DNA of 64,000 nt from Termitomyces sp. T153 (GCA_018296165.2 JACKQL020000126.1:1-64000); one strand, 5' to 3'. Shown: positions 24,681-37,156, numbered from the stretch's first letter. Notes: generated from the letters alone by a model not told the origin. Made by a program: numbers and translations.

Positions 24681-25251
24681 TAACATGAAACTCAAACTTT
24701 AGTATTTCTGGGTCCATTTAGTAGACTTACTTTTCCTCTACGTTCGTGCACATTGTTGTAGTCCTTCGGTTCGAAATACGATCTCTGTTTGAAGACGAGA
24801 AGAGTTCTATGTAGGTCGATCGAACTCTGACGGTTGCTACGCAACTTGCCGAAAGCCACAACCCGCCAACCAATGGCCGATGCTGGATCCATCATAATCG
24901 AGGATGCTCGTATATATAACTCTGAGACGATGAAGGAGAAACAACGATTGGATAGTGAATGGTTGACAACGAAAGGACGACGCGTTCCTCCTGAGCCCGT
25001 CGCAAGCGAGACTAGCATATTAGCGGCGGGACATCCGAGTCTGTCTTTCCAACTTTGAAGGTCGGAGTCGTTGAACGTTGGCAAACCATGATATTATTGA
25101 TTGTGAGTACTGATGGCTTGTCTGATTTTGATACAACCGAGAAATAACGTATAGGTGAAGGATATTAAATCTACATTAAGCGACAAGAAGATGCAGGACA
25201 TAAACCACCAAGAAGAAGTAAGTAAAAACGAGCCATCCGAGCGTAAAAAAG
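24681..25251. other. Spacer between F-box cluster and large gene
   Basis: It includes the decayed 5' flank of the last F-box relic (to about 24,900) and a short AT-rich 3' region of the large gene. No gene is visible. A 130-codon minus frame here has no family resemblance. Confidence 0.5.
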
Positions 25252-28200
25252 TTATTGATCATCCTCAGTCATGTCAATGGGTGCGAACATACGTCTCTTC
25301 CGTTGAGACTTGATGGGGAGCGGCAATCCACTATGACTGGGCGACATCGGGATTCCACCACTTGGAGCAGTCAAGCCCATCCGCGGCGGGCACACCGCCG
25401 TCTCCGTCTCCTTTCCTTTGCCTGTCTCACTAATATCGACGCCGTCCTCTTGCCTGACAGTCGACGACGGAGAATTGGAATCGCGAACTCTGATCATCGC
25501 CAGCATGTTTGCAAGGTGAAAGTTGCCCTGATTAATGCCAATCAGATCAGTCAAAGGGTGCTTGACTGGAATTGGAATCCGACTGACCAATGAACCAGAC
25601 CGATTTACTTGCGAACTCTCACCCTGAGCATCACTTGTAAGATCGATGGGGTACGACGAAGAAGACTCGGCAACTACGCCATTTGTCAGTACCGCTTTGC
25701 TGCCCACGTTGATAGTATCCATCTCCTCATTGGACTTTCGATGCCTCGTACAATGTCCCTGAAGGTTCTGAACCTGCCTCCTCAACCCTTCGATCTCATT
25801 ACGCATCTCGTTCACCTCGCGTTGATGATCCTCCTTCAACACTCGAATTTGTCCAAGAACATCCTCCAACTTGACCAATTTATCATCCCCACCCAGTTCT
25901 CCATGTGCACCACCAGATCGCGATGTACCCGCGTCAGCAGACACAGACCCCGATACTGACGCCCCAGAAGACCTCTCCCTCATTCTCTTACTTCCAGCCT
26001 CCCTCATAGAGCCACTCGTACTGAGCACATCTGCAAGTCTCGCCATTGTATCTTGCACAATCGACACAATCCTCGTGGCAACTGGGCTCCCATCCACCTC
26101 GGTCCCCTCTGGGTCGATATCAGGATGTACAGGACTATGCGCCCCGCTCAATGAGCCCCCAATCATACTACCCCTTCGCGAAGGACGGTAAGGCGCCGAC
26201 GCAGAAGGTGAATAAGGCAGATAGTCGTTGTATGGACTTTGAGGATGATACGGTGGAGCGAATGAAGAATGATACCTCGGTCGGCCGGGGGGTAGTGGAT
26301 ACGCGTACGGATGATATCGTCTGAAGGGCGAGGAGCCAGGCGTGGCACTATGACGCTGATACACATCATAGTACCCACCCCTTTCATACCGACGGTCCGT
26401 ACGATTATACTGCAGATCTCTCTCATGCTCGTGCTCGTGCCCATGCTCACTAGTATGATATCCTCTCATCCCCTCAGGTTCGTGAGTATCTCCATCGTTT
26501 TCGGGGTCAGACGAGCCAGAGCCAGACCACGCAGCTGCAGTGAGCTGATATTCCTCACAGGTTGCAGTCCGTCCCGGTGGCAGTGGACCAGGAAGAGGCG
26601 GGAGTTCACGAGGGCTAGAACGAGGACGGGGGCGAGGTGCCTCTGTTTCCATGAGGTTGTGAGATGAAGTCGAAGCAGGAGAGGTAGATTGCGGCGGAGA
26701 CTGTGGGCAAGGCTGAGAGTCGAGCATCTGCAAAGTCGAAAACGGTGCACGTGAATCCATTGGAGCATCTGCCTCAGTGATCGACGGTGATATGGAGGGT
26801 TCAACGCATGGGGAAGGCGGATCGACATCCATGGTCTCAGTAGTTGTCACATCCATGGCACCAGTGCTTGATTCAGAGCTCGTTTCGGGAGGAGGTACTT
26901 CAACTATACGAATCTCAGGCACTATCTCCGTGGCAGTTGGAGTACTAGCAGCGGCAGTAGTTATATCAGCAGGGGGAGCAGAAACGGGCGGCTGTGGCAA
27001 AGACACTTGTGAAGGCACAGACCCAGTTACAATCGCAGGAACCAAAGATGACTGCTGAGGCTGAGTCAGAGGAGTTGTAAGTGCAGTAGAGTCAGATCCT
27101 GAACCAGAGCTAGAGCCAGAAGCGGAAGGTCCAGAGCTAGAAGGAAAACGAGTGGCAGCAAGAATGACAGGACTATCAGTCACACCAGTTGCTCTTACTG
27201 CAGGAGCACGTTGAAAAACACCTATTGAAAAGATTAGTCATGCGCACATCGAAAAAAAAAATCGATGTCGAATGGAAATCAAAACATCAACACTGCATTA
27301 ATAAAGAAAAAAGATCCGTCGCATATCCTACCATCATGAAGCCAAAAACGAAGCACAAAAATAAGAAGAGAAGAGAAAAAAAAACTCACGTTCCCGCTCC
27401 TTTGCATCCCACTGCGGTACCTGCGGAACATACCACGCGGCCCTCGGCGACATCGCTACCCCTCCATTCGCCGCCTGTACCTTTGAAGCTTTCGCCCTCT
27501 CCAGCGCCTTGCTAACCCGCGCATCCCAAGTACTCTGCCTCTTTTCCAAGCCCGTCCCTCCTTCTCTTACGCCATCCTTGCTCGTACCTTCTACAAGAGC
27601 GGCGGCTGCAGATAGAGTAGGATCACTGCCCTTGGCTACACTCCTACTCCCGCTCCTGCTCCCACTCGCGCTCGCACCGCTAGCGCCAAAAAAGAACCCA
27701 CTCAAACTCCCTCTCACACCTGATTTTGTAATCAACTTTGAATACGGATTACTGCTCAGATTAGAAGGCTGAGCAGGGGCGCTCGAGGGAAGCGTGGATG
27801 TCGGTGCTGACGTCGTAGGGGTAGGAAGAGCTGCGGTACTCGCGAGCTGCGCCGGAGTTGAGAATGACGCTTTGATGACGCGAGGGGTACTCGCGGACGT
27901 CGTCGTCGTTGGAACAGCGGTCGAACTGGGTGGCGCAGGCGCAGACGGTGCAATATCACTCTCATCAGCGCTTTTTTCCTTCTCCTGTTCATTCTGCTTG
28001 TCACCCGCATCACGGTGAGGCTGCGGGGCAGGGGAATCGATATCCATCGATTCAGGCTGGGGTTCAGGATACCCTAACCCCTCGGTCAGCAAAATCCTAT
28101 CATCATCATTATCAATCGCATCCTCCTTCTCCTGCTTCCCCTGATTATCTCCCCCACCCGCACTCGGATCTGCGCCTACACCTCCTACCAACATCTTCCT

Positions 28201-30347
28201 CCTCGCATGCATCGCCTCGATGTCCTCAATCTCGCATCCTCCAAATACTTTGTTTTCGTCTCCACTCCACCTTTCCACGAACCGCCTGATAACGTCATCA
28301 GTGCGGACCTCTTCCTGGATAGTCCCTTTTTCTTCTTCGTTTTCTCTTCCTTCATCTCGTCCTTTTTCCTTCCCCATTTCTTCATCGTTCTGATCCTCAA
28401 CGAGAGACGAAGAAGGAGGCGGAGGAAGAGAAGCCCGCGTATCATTCTCCTTCACATTCTGCTGACCCGCATCCGCATCCTCACCCCCCTCTACTCTCGC
28501 TCTCTTCGCAGGCGGCGCCGACTCCGACTCTGACACTGCATTATCATCTTTCACCTCCGCATCAGTGGTAGCAGGTACTTTCGGCCTGATGATAACCTTC
28601 AACGCCAGCGGCTTCCTCGGTAAATCCAGTTCCGCATCCGTCGTTTTCTTTTCGCTCGATGCTGTACTCGGGCTCGAAGCAGGTAAGGCCTTTTCTTGAT
28701 TCTTCGACTCGTCGTCGTCCTCATCTTCACTCCTTGAAAAGTTCCCCACGTTGAAGACCTTCTCCATCCTCGATTCCGCCGCCCCCGTTTTCCTCTTTTC
28801 GCCCATGGCGCTGGAGAAGCTCGATCCAGGCGGATTGATTGACTCGTCCTCCTTCTTACTGCTGGACATGGTCCTCCCGATGATCCCGGGGAGCGGACTA
28901 CTCGGGAACTTTTGTTTCGCCGCCGTCGTTTTCTGTTCTGTGGGACTCGGGCTGGTGTTTGCCTCTCTGACCAAGATCACCGAGTTCAAGTTCTGCACCT
29001 TCGATTCCGCATTCACTACCTCCTTCTCCTTCACTACCTCTTTGTCCTTCTCTTTGTCCTTCCCCTTCCCCTTCCCCATCCTCTTCTCCTTCGCCACCTC
29101 TTTCTCTTTTTCCTTCCCCTTCTCCTTCTTCACCTCTTTCTCTTTCTCCTTTTTCTTCACTACATCCTTCATCTCCTTGCCTTTCCCCTTTTCCTTCTCC
29201 TTCTCCTTCTCCTTCTCCTTCTCCTTTTCCTTTACTACATCCTTCTTCTCCTTCTCCTTCTTCACTACCTCCTTCTCCTTCTCCTTCACTACCTCCTTCT
29301 CCTTCTCCTTCTTCGCCTCTCCCTTTCCCCCCTCCTTCCCCTTCCCCTTCCCCTTGTCTTTTTCCTTTTCCTTTTCATTGTCCCCATCCGCCCCACGCTT
29401 CCTCTTACCCGTCACCTTTTTCGTTTGCTTCTCCTTGTCGTTTTCGGGGTCTGCGGGAGGGGCGGGCGGAAGGTTCCAGTAGAAGCGGCCGTCTGAACGC
29501 TGTTCGAGTCCGGTGGTGAGGGACTTGTATGATAAGCCCTGCGCACATTCTTCTTTTGTAAGATGAAAGCCTTTATGGCCTTTCAAGACGAAGCGAGTCC
29601 AATCTGTAGAGCGCAGAAGTATTAGTTGGGATAAAAAATAATTGAACGAAGGAAACCTTTTTTGAGAACGTCTCCTGCATACTCTTCCTCCTCAAACTCT
29701 TTCCAGAACCACATCAGGAACTCTTCGCGATTGACGAGCCACCTCCGATAATACCTCGTCAAAGCGCGATCAAACATCGGACTCCTCCACATCTTATCCA
29801 TGCCATTACTGGCCATGGCCTGCTGGGCCTGTTTGAGAAAAGTGGCACACAACCTGGACACATGGAGGAAATCAAACTTGTAGTCCTTCCACTCTTCGTC
29901 GCGCTGCTGGCTCGTCAACACCAGGCGCAGGCTCTCCCACTGGAACTTCATGGCAAACATGAGGGGGAGTCGATAGCCCTTTGGGACGATGGTGGTGGAG
30001 CGATTGCGGCTGGTGACGACGCACCAGGGGTCGGAGGAGCCCGGGGGGTGGCGCGGGGGAAGGTCGAAAGCGTCGTCGAGGAGGTGGGCGATGAGGGTGG
30101 ATTCGGACCAGGAGTGGGGGCGGATGTACTCGAGCTCGTCGGGGTGCTTCCAGGGCTCGAGGGGGTTGGGGGGGACGGGGAGGGGGCGGGGGCGAACGAG
30201 GATGGTGAGCTTGTCGTCGGCCTGTTCGTGCTTGATGCGGACCGGCGGCGGGGATGCAAAAGCGGCGGCGGCGGGCGAGTTGGCGCGCGCGGGCTTCGGC
30301 TTGGGCTTCGGCGGGCGCGGACGGGATGGCGACGACGCCCGCGGCAT
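25252..30347 (-). CDS. Large Lys/Glu-rich protein with conserved N-terminal domain
   Basis: Three long exons, 30,347-29,657, 29,603-27,390 and 27,221-25,252, join in phase (borders GTTTCC/CTACAG and GTGAGT/CAATAG), about 1,624 aa. The start [19 protein letters not shown] is basic and Pro-rich. Residues ~75-300 are ordered ([91 protein letters not shown]). Exon 2 then has ~130 residues of nearly pure Lys/Glu with KEKEK and VVKEK repeats, probably a long charged helix, and acidic or Ser-rich tracts. Exon 3 is Ser/Pro/Thr-rich with a coiled coil near its C-terminal third ([20 protein letters not shown]...LRRQVQNLQ). I do not recognise a named family. A nuclear scaffold role is only a guess. Broken copies of its 5' end lie at 33.5 and 40.8 kb. 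Confidence 0.75.
28990..29390. repeat. Coding CTT/CTC microsatellite (Lys/Glu tract)
   Basis: Imperfect CTTCTC/CTTTTC repeats inside exon 2 of the large gene. On the coding strand they read as (AAG/GAG)n and give alternating Lys and Glu. Long open frames on the opposite strand here (Ser/Phe-rich, Leu-rich) are artefacts of this repeat. Length variation between strains would be expected. Confidence 0.9.
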
Positions 30348-31239
30348 GATCAGCACGGCCGCTCGGTCCGGACGGCGGCGCAGGCGGCGGTCTTGTGAGC
30401 GGAGGGCCGGCGTGGTGGGCGCGCGCGCGGAGTCTTGACAACACAATAAGCGTCCCCACTCGAGGTCGCTCGTCAAGTTTCACCAAACACGTGTCAACTC
30501 CTCTGCTATTTTTTTTTTTTCACCCAAGGCCATTCGACAATATATACCCTCCACCATCCACTAGTGACCCTCCCCACACCAGTCCCCCCATGTCTCAAGG
30601 CGGTTTATCACCCGCATCCCGGTCAGCCCGCAGTGATCTTCCCGATATAGCTCGCACTCGGAGCTTTTTATACCCTGGCCAATCACAACAGAGTGTGCAG
30701 CACGCATTCCTGCACGACGGCGACAGCCTCATAGTAACAACTTTGAGTCGCCGTTGATCTCGAGTATACTACACCGTCCGACAGTAGACAGCGCATATCG
30801 CGATAACGTGAGCCCTTGAAATGCCTCTTGCAACGGGTAGCATACTCTATACCCACATGAATATTCATCAAGCTCGCAGGAACAGCGGTCCGGAATAGAT
30901 TATGCTACTTTTCCATAACATACTTTATTTGACAACATTTTCCATCACTTCTCAATAATGTGTATACTCCTGACACCGGTACCGCCCTCGGTAGGATATG
31001 TAAGCCTGGAAACCCTGGAACCCGCCCTCGTCTGAATGAAACAGAGGCATGGTAGACTCTCCGCCGCAACCGTCAAATACCATAATCTTCTGACCTCCAT
31101 GCACATGGATACATATCCGAGCCGCCGACGTGCTCTGTTCTGATGCTCCACTCCCCAGGTTTGTATGTATCTACAATTCTTAAATCCTTTCCACTACCCA
31201 GCGAGTCTGTATGACCATTATAGGATATACACTAACTCT
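30348..31239. promoter_or_regulatory. 5' region of the large gene, repeated block with CACGTG
   Basis: Upstream of the large gene lies an E-box/G-box palindrome ACACGTGT (30,487-30,494), then a T run, TATATA-like sequence and TCCACTAGTGACCCTCCCC. The same order recurs at 33,704-33,830 and, decayed, at 41,001-41,140. A small + frame (MSQGGLSPASRSARSDLPDI, from about 30,590) is preserved only in part in the next copy and is probably not a gene. The rest, to 31,239, is the 3' flank of an F-box relic. Confidence 0.5.
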
Positions 31240-33157
31240 CAAAGCTTGTGTGCTATAGCCAGACAAAGACTGATCAATAGATGTATCCTATTATCGTTCT
31301 GCAAAGGTACACTCGACGTGATAAATTTTCCAAAGACCGCGTAATTTCTTTTTCCATGGTGCAAGAGCCGCCTTATCACAGAAAATATCACATCCACCTC
31401 GTGGATGCCCTCTGACATTACGCAGTCTGACTCTACCACCCAGGGCTTCATGGTTCGACCTACGTTCGATCATGTCATAAAACTCTGCAGCACTCGAGGT
31501 GCCAATGTCCAGGTTCCCTCACGCAGGGAAGAAGCGACTCACAGGCAAATTCATCTATCAAATCTCGAGAAAGAGTGAGATTAGGGATATCAATCGTCGT
31601 GCAGTCCTTCAGGACTGACATGAGGTCTTTGAGAGGATCAGCCGACAGTATTCCAGATCGGAAAGAGACCCGAACGCATGATGAAGTTTACAATTTGACT
31701 CAGCAAAGAGCACTGCTGGACTATGAGGGAGGTCAGGGAAGGAACCACGAGGTCAGGGAAGGTGATCAGTGTTTCGGGTGAAAGTAAGTTAAATGAAGTA
31801 AGGTTGTGGAGGGCTGTTCCACAACCTCTCCCTTGGGTCGATACGGAGAGCAGTAAAGTAGGTCTGTAAGATGAGAGCATTGCTTCAGAATCGAATGAAG
31901 GAGTTCCAGGTCGACTTCGCATATGTGTAGTTCTCGAAGGGTATTGCGAAAGGGGGCAAGTGACAGGATCGTGGAAACAGGTAGTCCACCTTTGAGGGTA
32001 AGGGATCGAAGTCTGCGGGAGAATGTTGGGTGGGTATCGGGTAAAGCTTGGTCCGGGTAAAGAGAGTTCGGCATTTCTTCAATTTCAAGGTCGGTGAGAG
32101 AGGTACACTTGTTTAATGCAGGTGAGGCCCTGCCTATACTTCCTACATACACAAATCTTCAATGATTTGAGCCGATCCCATGGGAATGCGAATGAGAGCA
32201 TCATTCCTAGGCAGCTGAGTGTCATACTAAGCCTTCAAACCTTCGAGGGACGAAGCCAAATCCAAATGGGCTGCGTGCAGTCATTCATCTCATACAAACA
32301 TATTGCGAAGAAGCGAATTTGCGACCATGGGATATCCGTGAGAAGCAAGTTTGGAGTGTCAGACGAAAGAGTCAAGTCTGTGAGGCCACTAGATTCTCCA
32401 AAGAGGTTTTGGTATGACTTCGGACGTGATCCAGCCATGACGAAGCGAGGCTGTCCCAATCCGACAACCAAACGCTGAATATTGGATAGAGCTCCCGGTG
32501 GGAATATTTCCATTGACTTTTTGCTTCTTGCTGCTCGTTTTGTCCCACTTGAGTATACTGATGCGGCTCAGGAATGGGATCAAGCTCTGCGTTTCGACCG
32601 TGGACCACACATCAAGCTCGACACGGCTGACGTCTGGTAGGATCCCCAACGCAGGTAGATATTGTCCCATTCGAAATGCAAGCAATTCCATTTCTGACAT
32701 CGGTGAGCTGGCATTCCCGGGTCCAAGGTTGACCTTTGTTATTCCCCAGAGCTCAGGCATAGTGTGCGACAACTGTCGCCACCTTCTACAGACTCGGCCT
32801 AATGTCCAACGAACCTCACAGATATCCATTTCAGAACTATATTGGGTTTCTCTGTTTTCCCCGCCGTCGAATAGAGAACGAAAAACATGTTGCAGAATCT
32901 CAGGAGGGAGACGCTTATGGGGAACAAGGGCAATTGAGAGCCTCGCGATATGTTCGGTCAGAGAAAGTGTTGATTGGGATTCTAGGGCCTATGTGGCCGT
33001 GTAGCCGAAATTTCTGCGCATAGCTCGCGCCTTCGAAAGAAGGGCTCGTCCCCGCGATATTTCTTTATCGGATAACAGAAGCTCGTTGGTGATTCCAGCT
33101 TCATCTTCTAATCGTTTGATAAAGACATTGTCGGTCTCCTCCAAAGATAAAGGCCAT
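31240..33157 (-). pseudogene. F-box-like gene, frameshifted copy (cluster 2, copy 1)
   Basis: A full-length but broken relative of the intact gene at 35,192-37,156. The ATG at 33,157 is followed by one extra base relative to the other copies, which shifts the frame at once. Later pieces are in order in different frames: VRWTLGRVCRRWRQLSHTMP (near 32,800), SNIQRLVVGLGQPRFVM, LTDLTLSSDTPNLLLTDIPW, LHICEVDLELLHSILKQCSH (near 31,900) and a C-terminal part to about 31,240. There are several frameshifts and stops. A truncated product from a downstream ATG (32,829) is conceivable but unlikely. Confidence 0.8.
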
Positions 33158-33489
33158 GGTGCTGTTGTTTACCTAAGAGTGCTAGAAGTGGAAGGAACGA
33201 TTGGAGCAACAGCAACACTGTTAAAAGAACACTAGATACTCACCGCAGAAAATTGGATGACTTGAGACGACGATTTCAAAACCATCCCGTATTCGTACGG
33301 TGAAGTATAATTGTCTATTCTTTTGATGCACAATCAATCCTATCTTGTATTATTTTAATGATGAATTATACTTGTGTCAACCTTAGACAATTGTTTCAGG
33401 ATGCTTGCATAATTGATGGGAATTTCGATTGTGGGTCTGTTGTTTTCGGAATTTTGACAACTGACTTTGCTGGCTTCATTGTTTAAGCA

Positions 33490-33700
33490 TGGTGGGTGCG
33501 TGGGACTAGTCGAGGATCGTGAAATTATCGTTCGCCTGATTCGTACGAGCGGCAGGGATGGAAACGCGGCGGCGGCAGAGATGAGTACGACGGGTGAGTT
33601 GGCAGGTGAGGGCTTGGGGTTGGGGTTGGGGCTTGGGCGCGCGCAGACACTTGACAACAGAATAAGCGTCTCCACTTGAGGTCGTCTGGTCAAGTCTCAC
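33490..33700 (-). pseudogene. Broken copy of the large gene's 5' end
   Basis: The sequence matches the first exon and leader of the gene at 25,252-30,347: TTCGTACGAGCGGC, a GCGGCGGCGGCAG run, GAGTTGGCAGG, repeated GGGGTTGGGG replacing GGCTTCGGC, and then TTGACAACAGAATAAGCGTC as upstream of the real gene. About 100 bases that include the real start codon region are deleted. It is a by-product of the tandem duplication that made the F-box cluster. Confidence 0.75.
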
Positions 33701-35191
33701 CAAACACGTGTCAACCTCGTCTGCTATTTTTTTTTTTTTTTCACTGAAAGCCATTCTACGACGCCGTATAGTATATAACCCTCCATGGCGTTCAACACCA
33801 TCCACTAGTGACCCTCCCCACATCAGTGCTCCATCTCTCGTCTCCCCATGTCTCAAGGCGATTTATCACCTGCATCCCGGTCAGCCCGCAGTGATTTCCC
33901 CGCTATAGCTCGCACGGAAGCTTTTTATACCCTAGCCAATCACAACAGAGTGTGCAGCACACATTCCTGCACGACGGTGACAGACTCACAGTAAGAATTT
34001 TGAGTCATCGTGGGAACTTTTTCTATCCCGAGTTCGAGCTCCAAGTTAAAACATACTACACCGTTCAGTGCATATCGCAATAACGTGAACCCTTGAAATG
34101 CCTCCTCGACCCAGGTTTGCAACGAGTAGTATACGTTATACCCATCCAGCAGGACATGAATATTCATCGATCCCGCAGGAACAGCGGTGCGGAAGGATTA
34201 TGCTACTTTTCCTCAACATACTTACTTTATTTGACAATATGTGCAATTGTCTATTCGTTGACCAATAACCTCTCAATAATGAGTATACTCCTGACACCGC
34301 TACCACCCTCGACTTACAGACTGACAAGTAGTAGGATATGTAAGCCTGGAAACGCTGGAACTTGCCCTCTCTCGGCCGAAACTGTCAAATACCATAATCC
34401 GCCGACTTTGATGCACATGGATACATATCTGACAGCCCAATCATCCACACTTCCATCTCGGCCGCTGACTAGAATGTTTTTCAGTCGCTTTGATCTGATG
34501 ACTCGTAACGTTACTGATGATGCGCCACTCCCCAGGTTTGTATGTATCTACAATTCTAAATTATTTCCACTACCCAGCGAGTCTGTGTGATCATTCACAG
34601 ACATGACAATGTTGTCACCAAGTACTTACATGCGGCATTTCCGAAACCCTTTGATTGATAGCACTTCGGTCTTCGTTTGTGCAAGGGCGATATCGCATCT
34701 TTTCCAGACATCTTCCAGAAGTAGCTTAAGCTTCGTTGGCGCATGACTCGTTTGAGTGCTATAGTGCTTTACCGATAGAAGAACTTTTGGTCTTCATGTA
34801 CCTAAGAACGCTAGTAGGTAATGGTACCAATAAGGGACGCTGCTGTACCCAGTAGGAGCTACCAAAGCTAAGTAGTGTCGTTCATTTCCTTGAATCATTT
34901 TCAAAAGCTCTAATTTATCGCGTCCCTAGATGAAATTTGAGCTGGCGTGTGAATTTTGGATGCCGCATGATTAGCGAGTATCCTACAGCCCGTAGACACT
35001 GACAAAGAGACGGTGTTTATGGTGCACGGCACCAAATTCTTATTGATACAGGGAGATATATACCAGTCCTTCTTGAAGCTTGAAAGCATAGGTAAATTGG
35101 GAGATGCATGGACAGCCAGGCAACGTAATAAGCTTGAAAATAAAAAAAGAATAGCAAAGGAAAGCGTGTCAAGTAATACTACTATCACTAT
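33701..35191. other. Duplicated promoter block and spacer
   Basis: A copy of 30,480-31,170: ACACGTGT (33,704-33,711), a T run, TATATAACCC, the TCAAGGCGATTTATCACCTG block (near 33,851), then AT-rich spacer. From 34,600 to 35,191 I see no further feature except the 3' region of the following F-box gene. Confidence 0.6.
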
Positions 35192-37156
35192 TCACTGATC
35201 TTTCCAATCAAAATCGGCGTGCAGATTTGGAGAAAGACGATGGAAGGTACACTCCACGTGATACAATTTTGACAGATTATGCAATTTCCTTCTCCATTGT
35301 TCAAGACTATATTCTCGAGGATACCCTCTGACCCTGTGCAGCCGAACTCGATCGAGCAAGTGTTCGTGTCTCAACCGACGTTGAATCATGTCATAAAATT
35401 CTGCAGGACTCGAGGTGCCGATGTCTAGGTTCCTCACACGAGGAAAAATAGATCCTATCACGAAGCAAGCCATCAAATCACGAGGAAGACTGATATTGGG
35501 GATATTGACCGTCGTGCAATTATCCAAGAGGTTTACGAGGTATGTGAGAGTCCGTTCTGGAGGATCAATAGGCCGCTTTCCGCAGTGGTAAGCGAACTTT
35601 TCAAGTTTTGCGCCCGAGCGGATGAGGAAGTTAACAATTTTACCCACTGAGTCTATACCGGGGCCTGTGCAGACTACGAGTGAAGTGAGGGAAGGAGCCA
35701 CGATGGGAGCCAATTGGTCAGCGAAGGATGACGGTCTGCATAATTTCATGTATAAGTAAGTCAAATGATATAAAGTTATGCACGGCTGGTCCAAACACCG
35801 GCTCGAGGTTGGCATCCAAATGGAATAATGTAGTGCTGTAAGATTAAAACATCGACTAAGAATGAGAGAGAGGAATCCGAGCTTTACCCACTCTATACGA
35901 AGTCTTCGAATGGTAGGGGGGAGTGTCAACAATAGACAAACAGGTATCTCCCTGTTGAGGGTAAGAGATTGAATTCTGGGGAAGTTTATTGGATAGCAAG
36001 GGCCGATGAGGGGCTGGTTTGGTGAAAGATAGACAGGATGTCGAATCTCAAGGTGAGTGAGAGAGGTACACTTCTCTATGGTTGTCAAGATCATGACTTC
36101 GGTGAGGTCACCGTCCTGAACTCTCTGGTATGCCTCAATCGATAATGATTTTAATAGATTCCATGGGAATTGAAATGAAAGAATGATACGGAGGAACTCG
36201 CCCGTCATGTTGAATCTCAAACTTTCGAGAGACAGCATAGAAGCAAAGGGATTGAAGATATCACGAAGCTGAGTCCAGGTAGGCCGCGTGCAGTCGATCA
36301 TATTAACATCAGATGTGCACAATGTGAAGGAGCGAATCTGGGACCATGGGATATCAGTGAGAAGAAAGATCGGGGTGTCAGATAAAAGAGTCAAGTCTGT
36401 GAGGCAGCTAGATTGTCCAAAGAGCTTTGCGTATGACCTCGGATATAATTCAGGAAAGACGAGGCTGGGCTGTCCCAAATTGACAACCAAACGCTGAATG
36501 TTGGATAGAGATCCTCGCGGAAATATTTCCATTGACTTTTGTTCCATCGTGGACATGACGCACCAGTCAAGTACACTGATACGGCTGAGGTATGGGATTA
36601 AGCTCTCTGTTTGGACGGGTGACGAGATAACAAGCCCAATACGGCTGACGTCCGGTAGGATCTTCAACACATGTAGTAATCGAGTTTCAATATTTTCCAT
36701 TGATAAGCTGACATGCACGGGTTGGATTGGGACCATTGTTATTCCCCAGAGCTCACGCATAGTGCGAGACACTTGTCGCCACCTTCTGCATACTTGTCCT
36801 AATGTCCAAGGAACCTCAGATATGACCAATTCAGAAGTATATTGGGTTTTGTTGTTTTCCTCGCCGGCGAACAGAGAACGAAAAATATGTTGCAGAATCT
36901 CAGGAGGGAGATGCTTATGGGGAGCAAGGGCAATCGAGAGCCTCGCAATATGTTCGGTCGGAGAAAGTGTTGATTGGGATTCTAGGGCCCATGCGGCCTT
37001 GTAGCCAGGATTCCTGCGCATAACTCGCGCCTTCGAAAGAAGGATTCGTCCCCGCGATATCTCTTCATCGGATAACAGAAGCGCGTTAGTGATTCCAGCT
37101 TCATCTTCTAATCGTTTGATGAAGACATTGTCGGTCTCCTCCAAAGATGAAGTCAT
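35192..37156 (-). CDS. F-box-like/LRR protein (cluster 2, the intact copy)
   Basis: An intact 654 aa frame beginning at an ATG at 37,156 (MTSSLEETDNVFIKRLEDEA). The N-terminus has the helix typical of agaricomycete F-box-like proteins (LSDEEISRGRILLSKARVMR). The F-box-like core is HLPPEILQHIFRSLFAGEE ... PWTLGQVCRRWRQVSRTMRE LWGI (residues ~79-146). The remainder is leucine-rich with LRR-like segments (NIQRLVVNLGQPSLV, LTDLTLLSDTPIFLL, LTHLEIRHPVYLS, VRNLDIGTSSPAEF). Such proteins are expected to act as SCF substrate adaptors. Of the three copies in this cluster it is the only one without frameshifts, so it may be the functional member. The 5' flank shares TTTGATGCACGATCAATCCT with the copy near 40.6 kb. 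Confidence 0.85.
   Translation of the reverse strand: MTSSLEETDNVFIKRLEDEAGITNALLLSDEEISRGRILLSKARVMRRNPGYKAAWALESQSTLSPTEHIARLSIALAPHKHLPPEILQHIFRSLFAGEENNKTQYTSELVISEVPWTLGQVCRRWRQVSRTMRELWGITMVPIQPVHVSLSMENIETRLLHVLKILPDVSRIGLVISSPVQTESLIPYLSRISVLDWCVMSTMEQKSMEIFPRGSLSNIQRLVVNLGQPSLVFPELYPRSYAKLFGQSSCLTDLTLLSDTPIFLLTDIPWSQIRSFTLCTSDVNMIDCTRPTWTQLRDIFNPFASMLSLESLRFNMTGEFLRIILSFQFPWNLLKSLSIEAYQRVQDGDLTEVMILTTIEKCTSLTHLEIRHPVYLSPNQPLIGPCYPINFPRIQSLTLNREIPVCLLLTLPPTIRRLRIEWVKLGFLSLILSRCFNLTALHYSIWMPTSSRCLDQPCITLYHLTYLYMKLCRPSSFADQLAPIVAPSLTSLVVCTGPGIDSVGKIVNFLIRSGAKLEKFAYHCGKRPIDPPERTLTYLVNLLDNCTTVNIPNISLPRDLMACFVIGSIFPRVRNLDIGTSSPAEFYDMIQRRLRHEHLLDRVRLHRVRGYPREYSLEQWRRKLHNLSKLYHVECTFHRLSPNLHADFDWKDQ

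Larger units (their letters stand above)
17640..24740. repeat. Two tandem ~3.7 kb units, each intact F-box plus relic
   Basis: The order 3' flank, intact F-box gene, 5' flank, F-box relic occurs twice. The intact genes start 3,691 bases apart and end 3,712 bases apart. The spacers (for example the AAATCATCTGTTGTTTCGGA block near 20,003 and AATCATCTGTTGTTTCGGAA near 23,528) match as well. A pair made of one gene and one already decayed copy was therefore duplicated together. Confidence 0.8.

Noticed and set aside
28751..29496. Two long + strand frames rich in Ser/Phe or Leu
   Set aside because: They are antisense to the Lys/Glu-coding microsatellite of the large gene.
29862..30438. Several overlapping frames on both strands
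   Set aside because: Shadows caused by very high GC content over exon 1 of the large gene; only the minus frame continues through spliced exons.
30589..30757. Small + strand frame MSQGGLSPASRS... upstream of the large gene
   Set aside because: The duplicated copy at 33,848 is frameshifted after about 25 codons, so there is no sign of selection on the frame.
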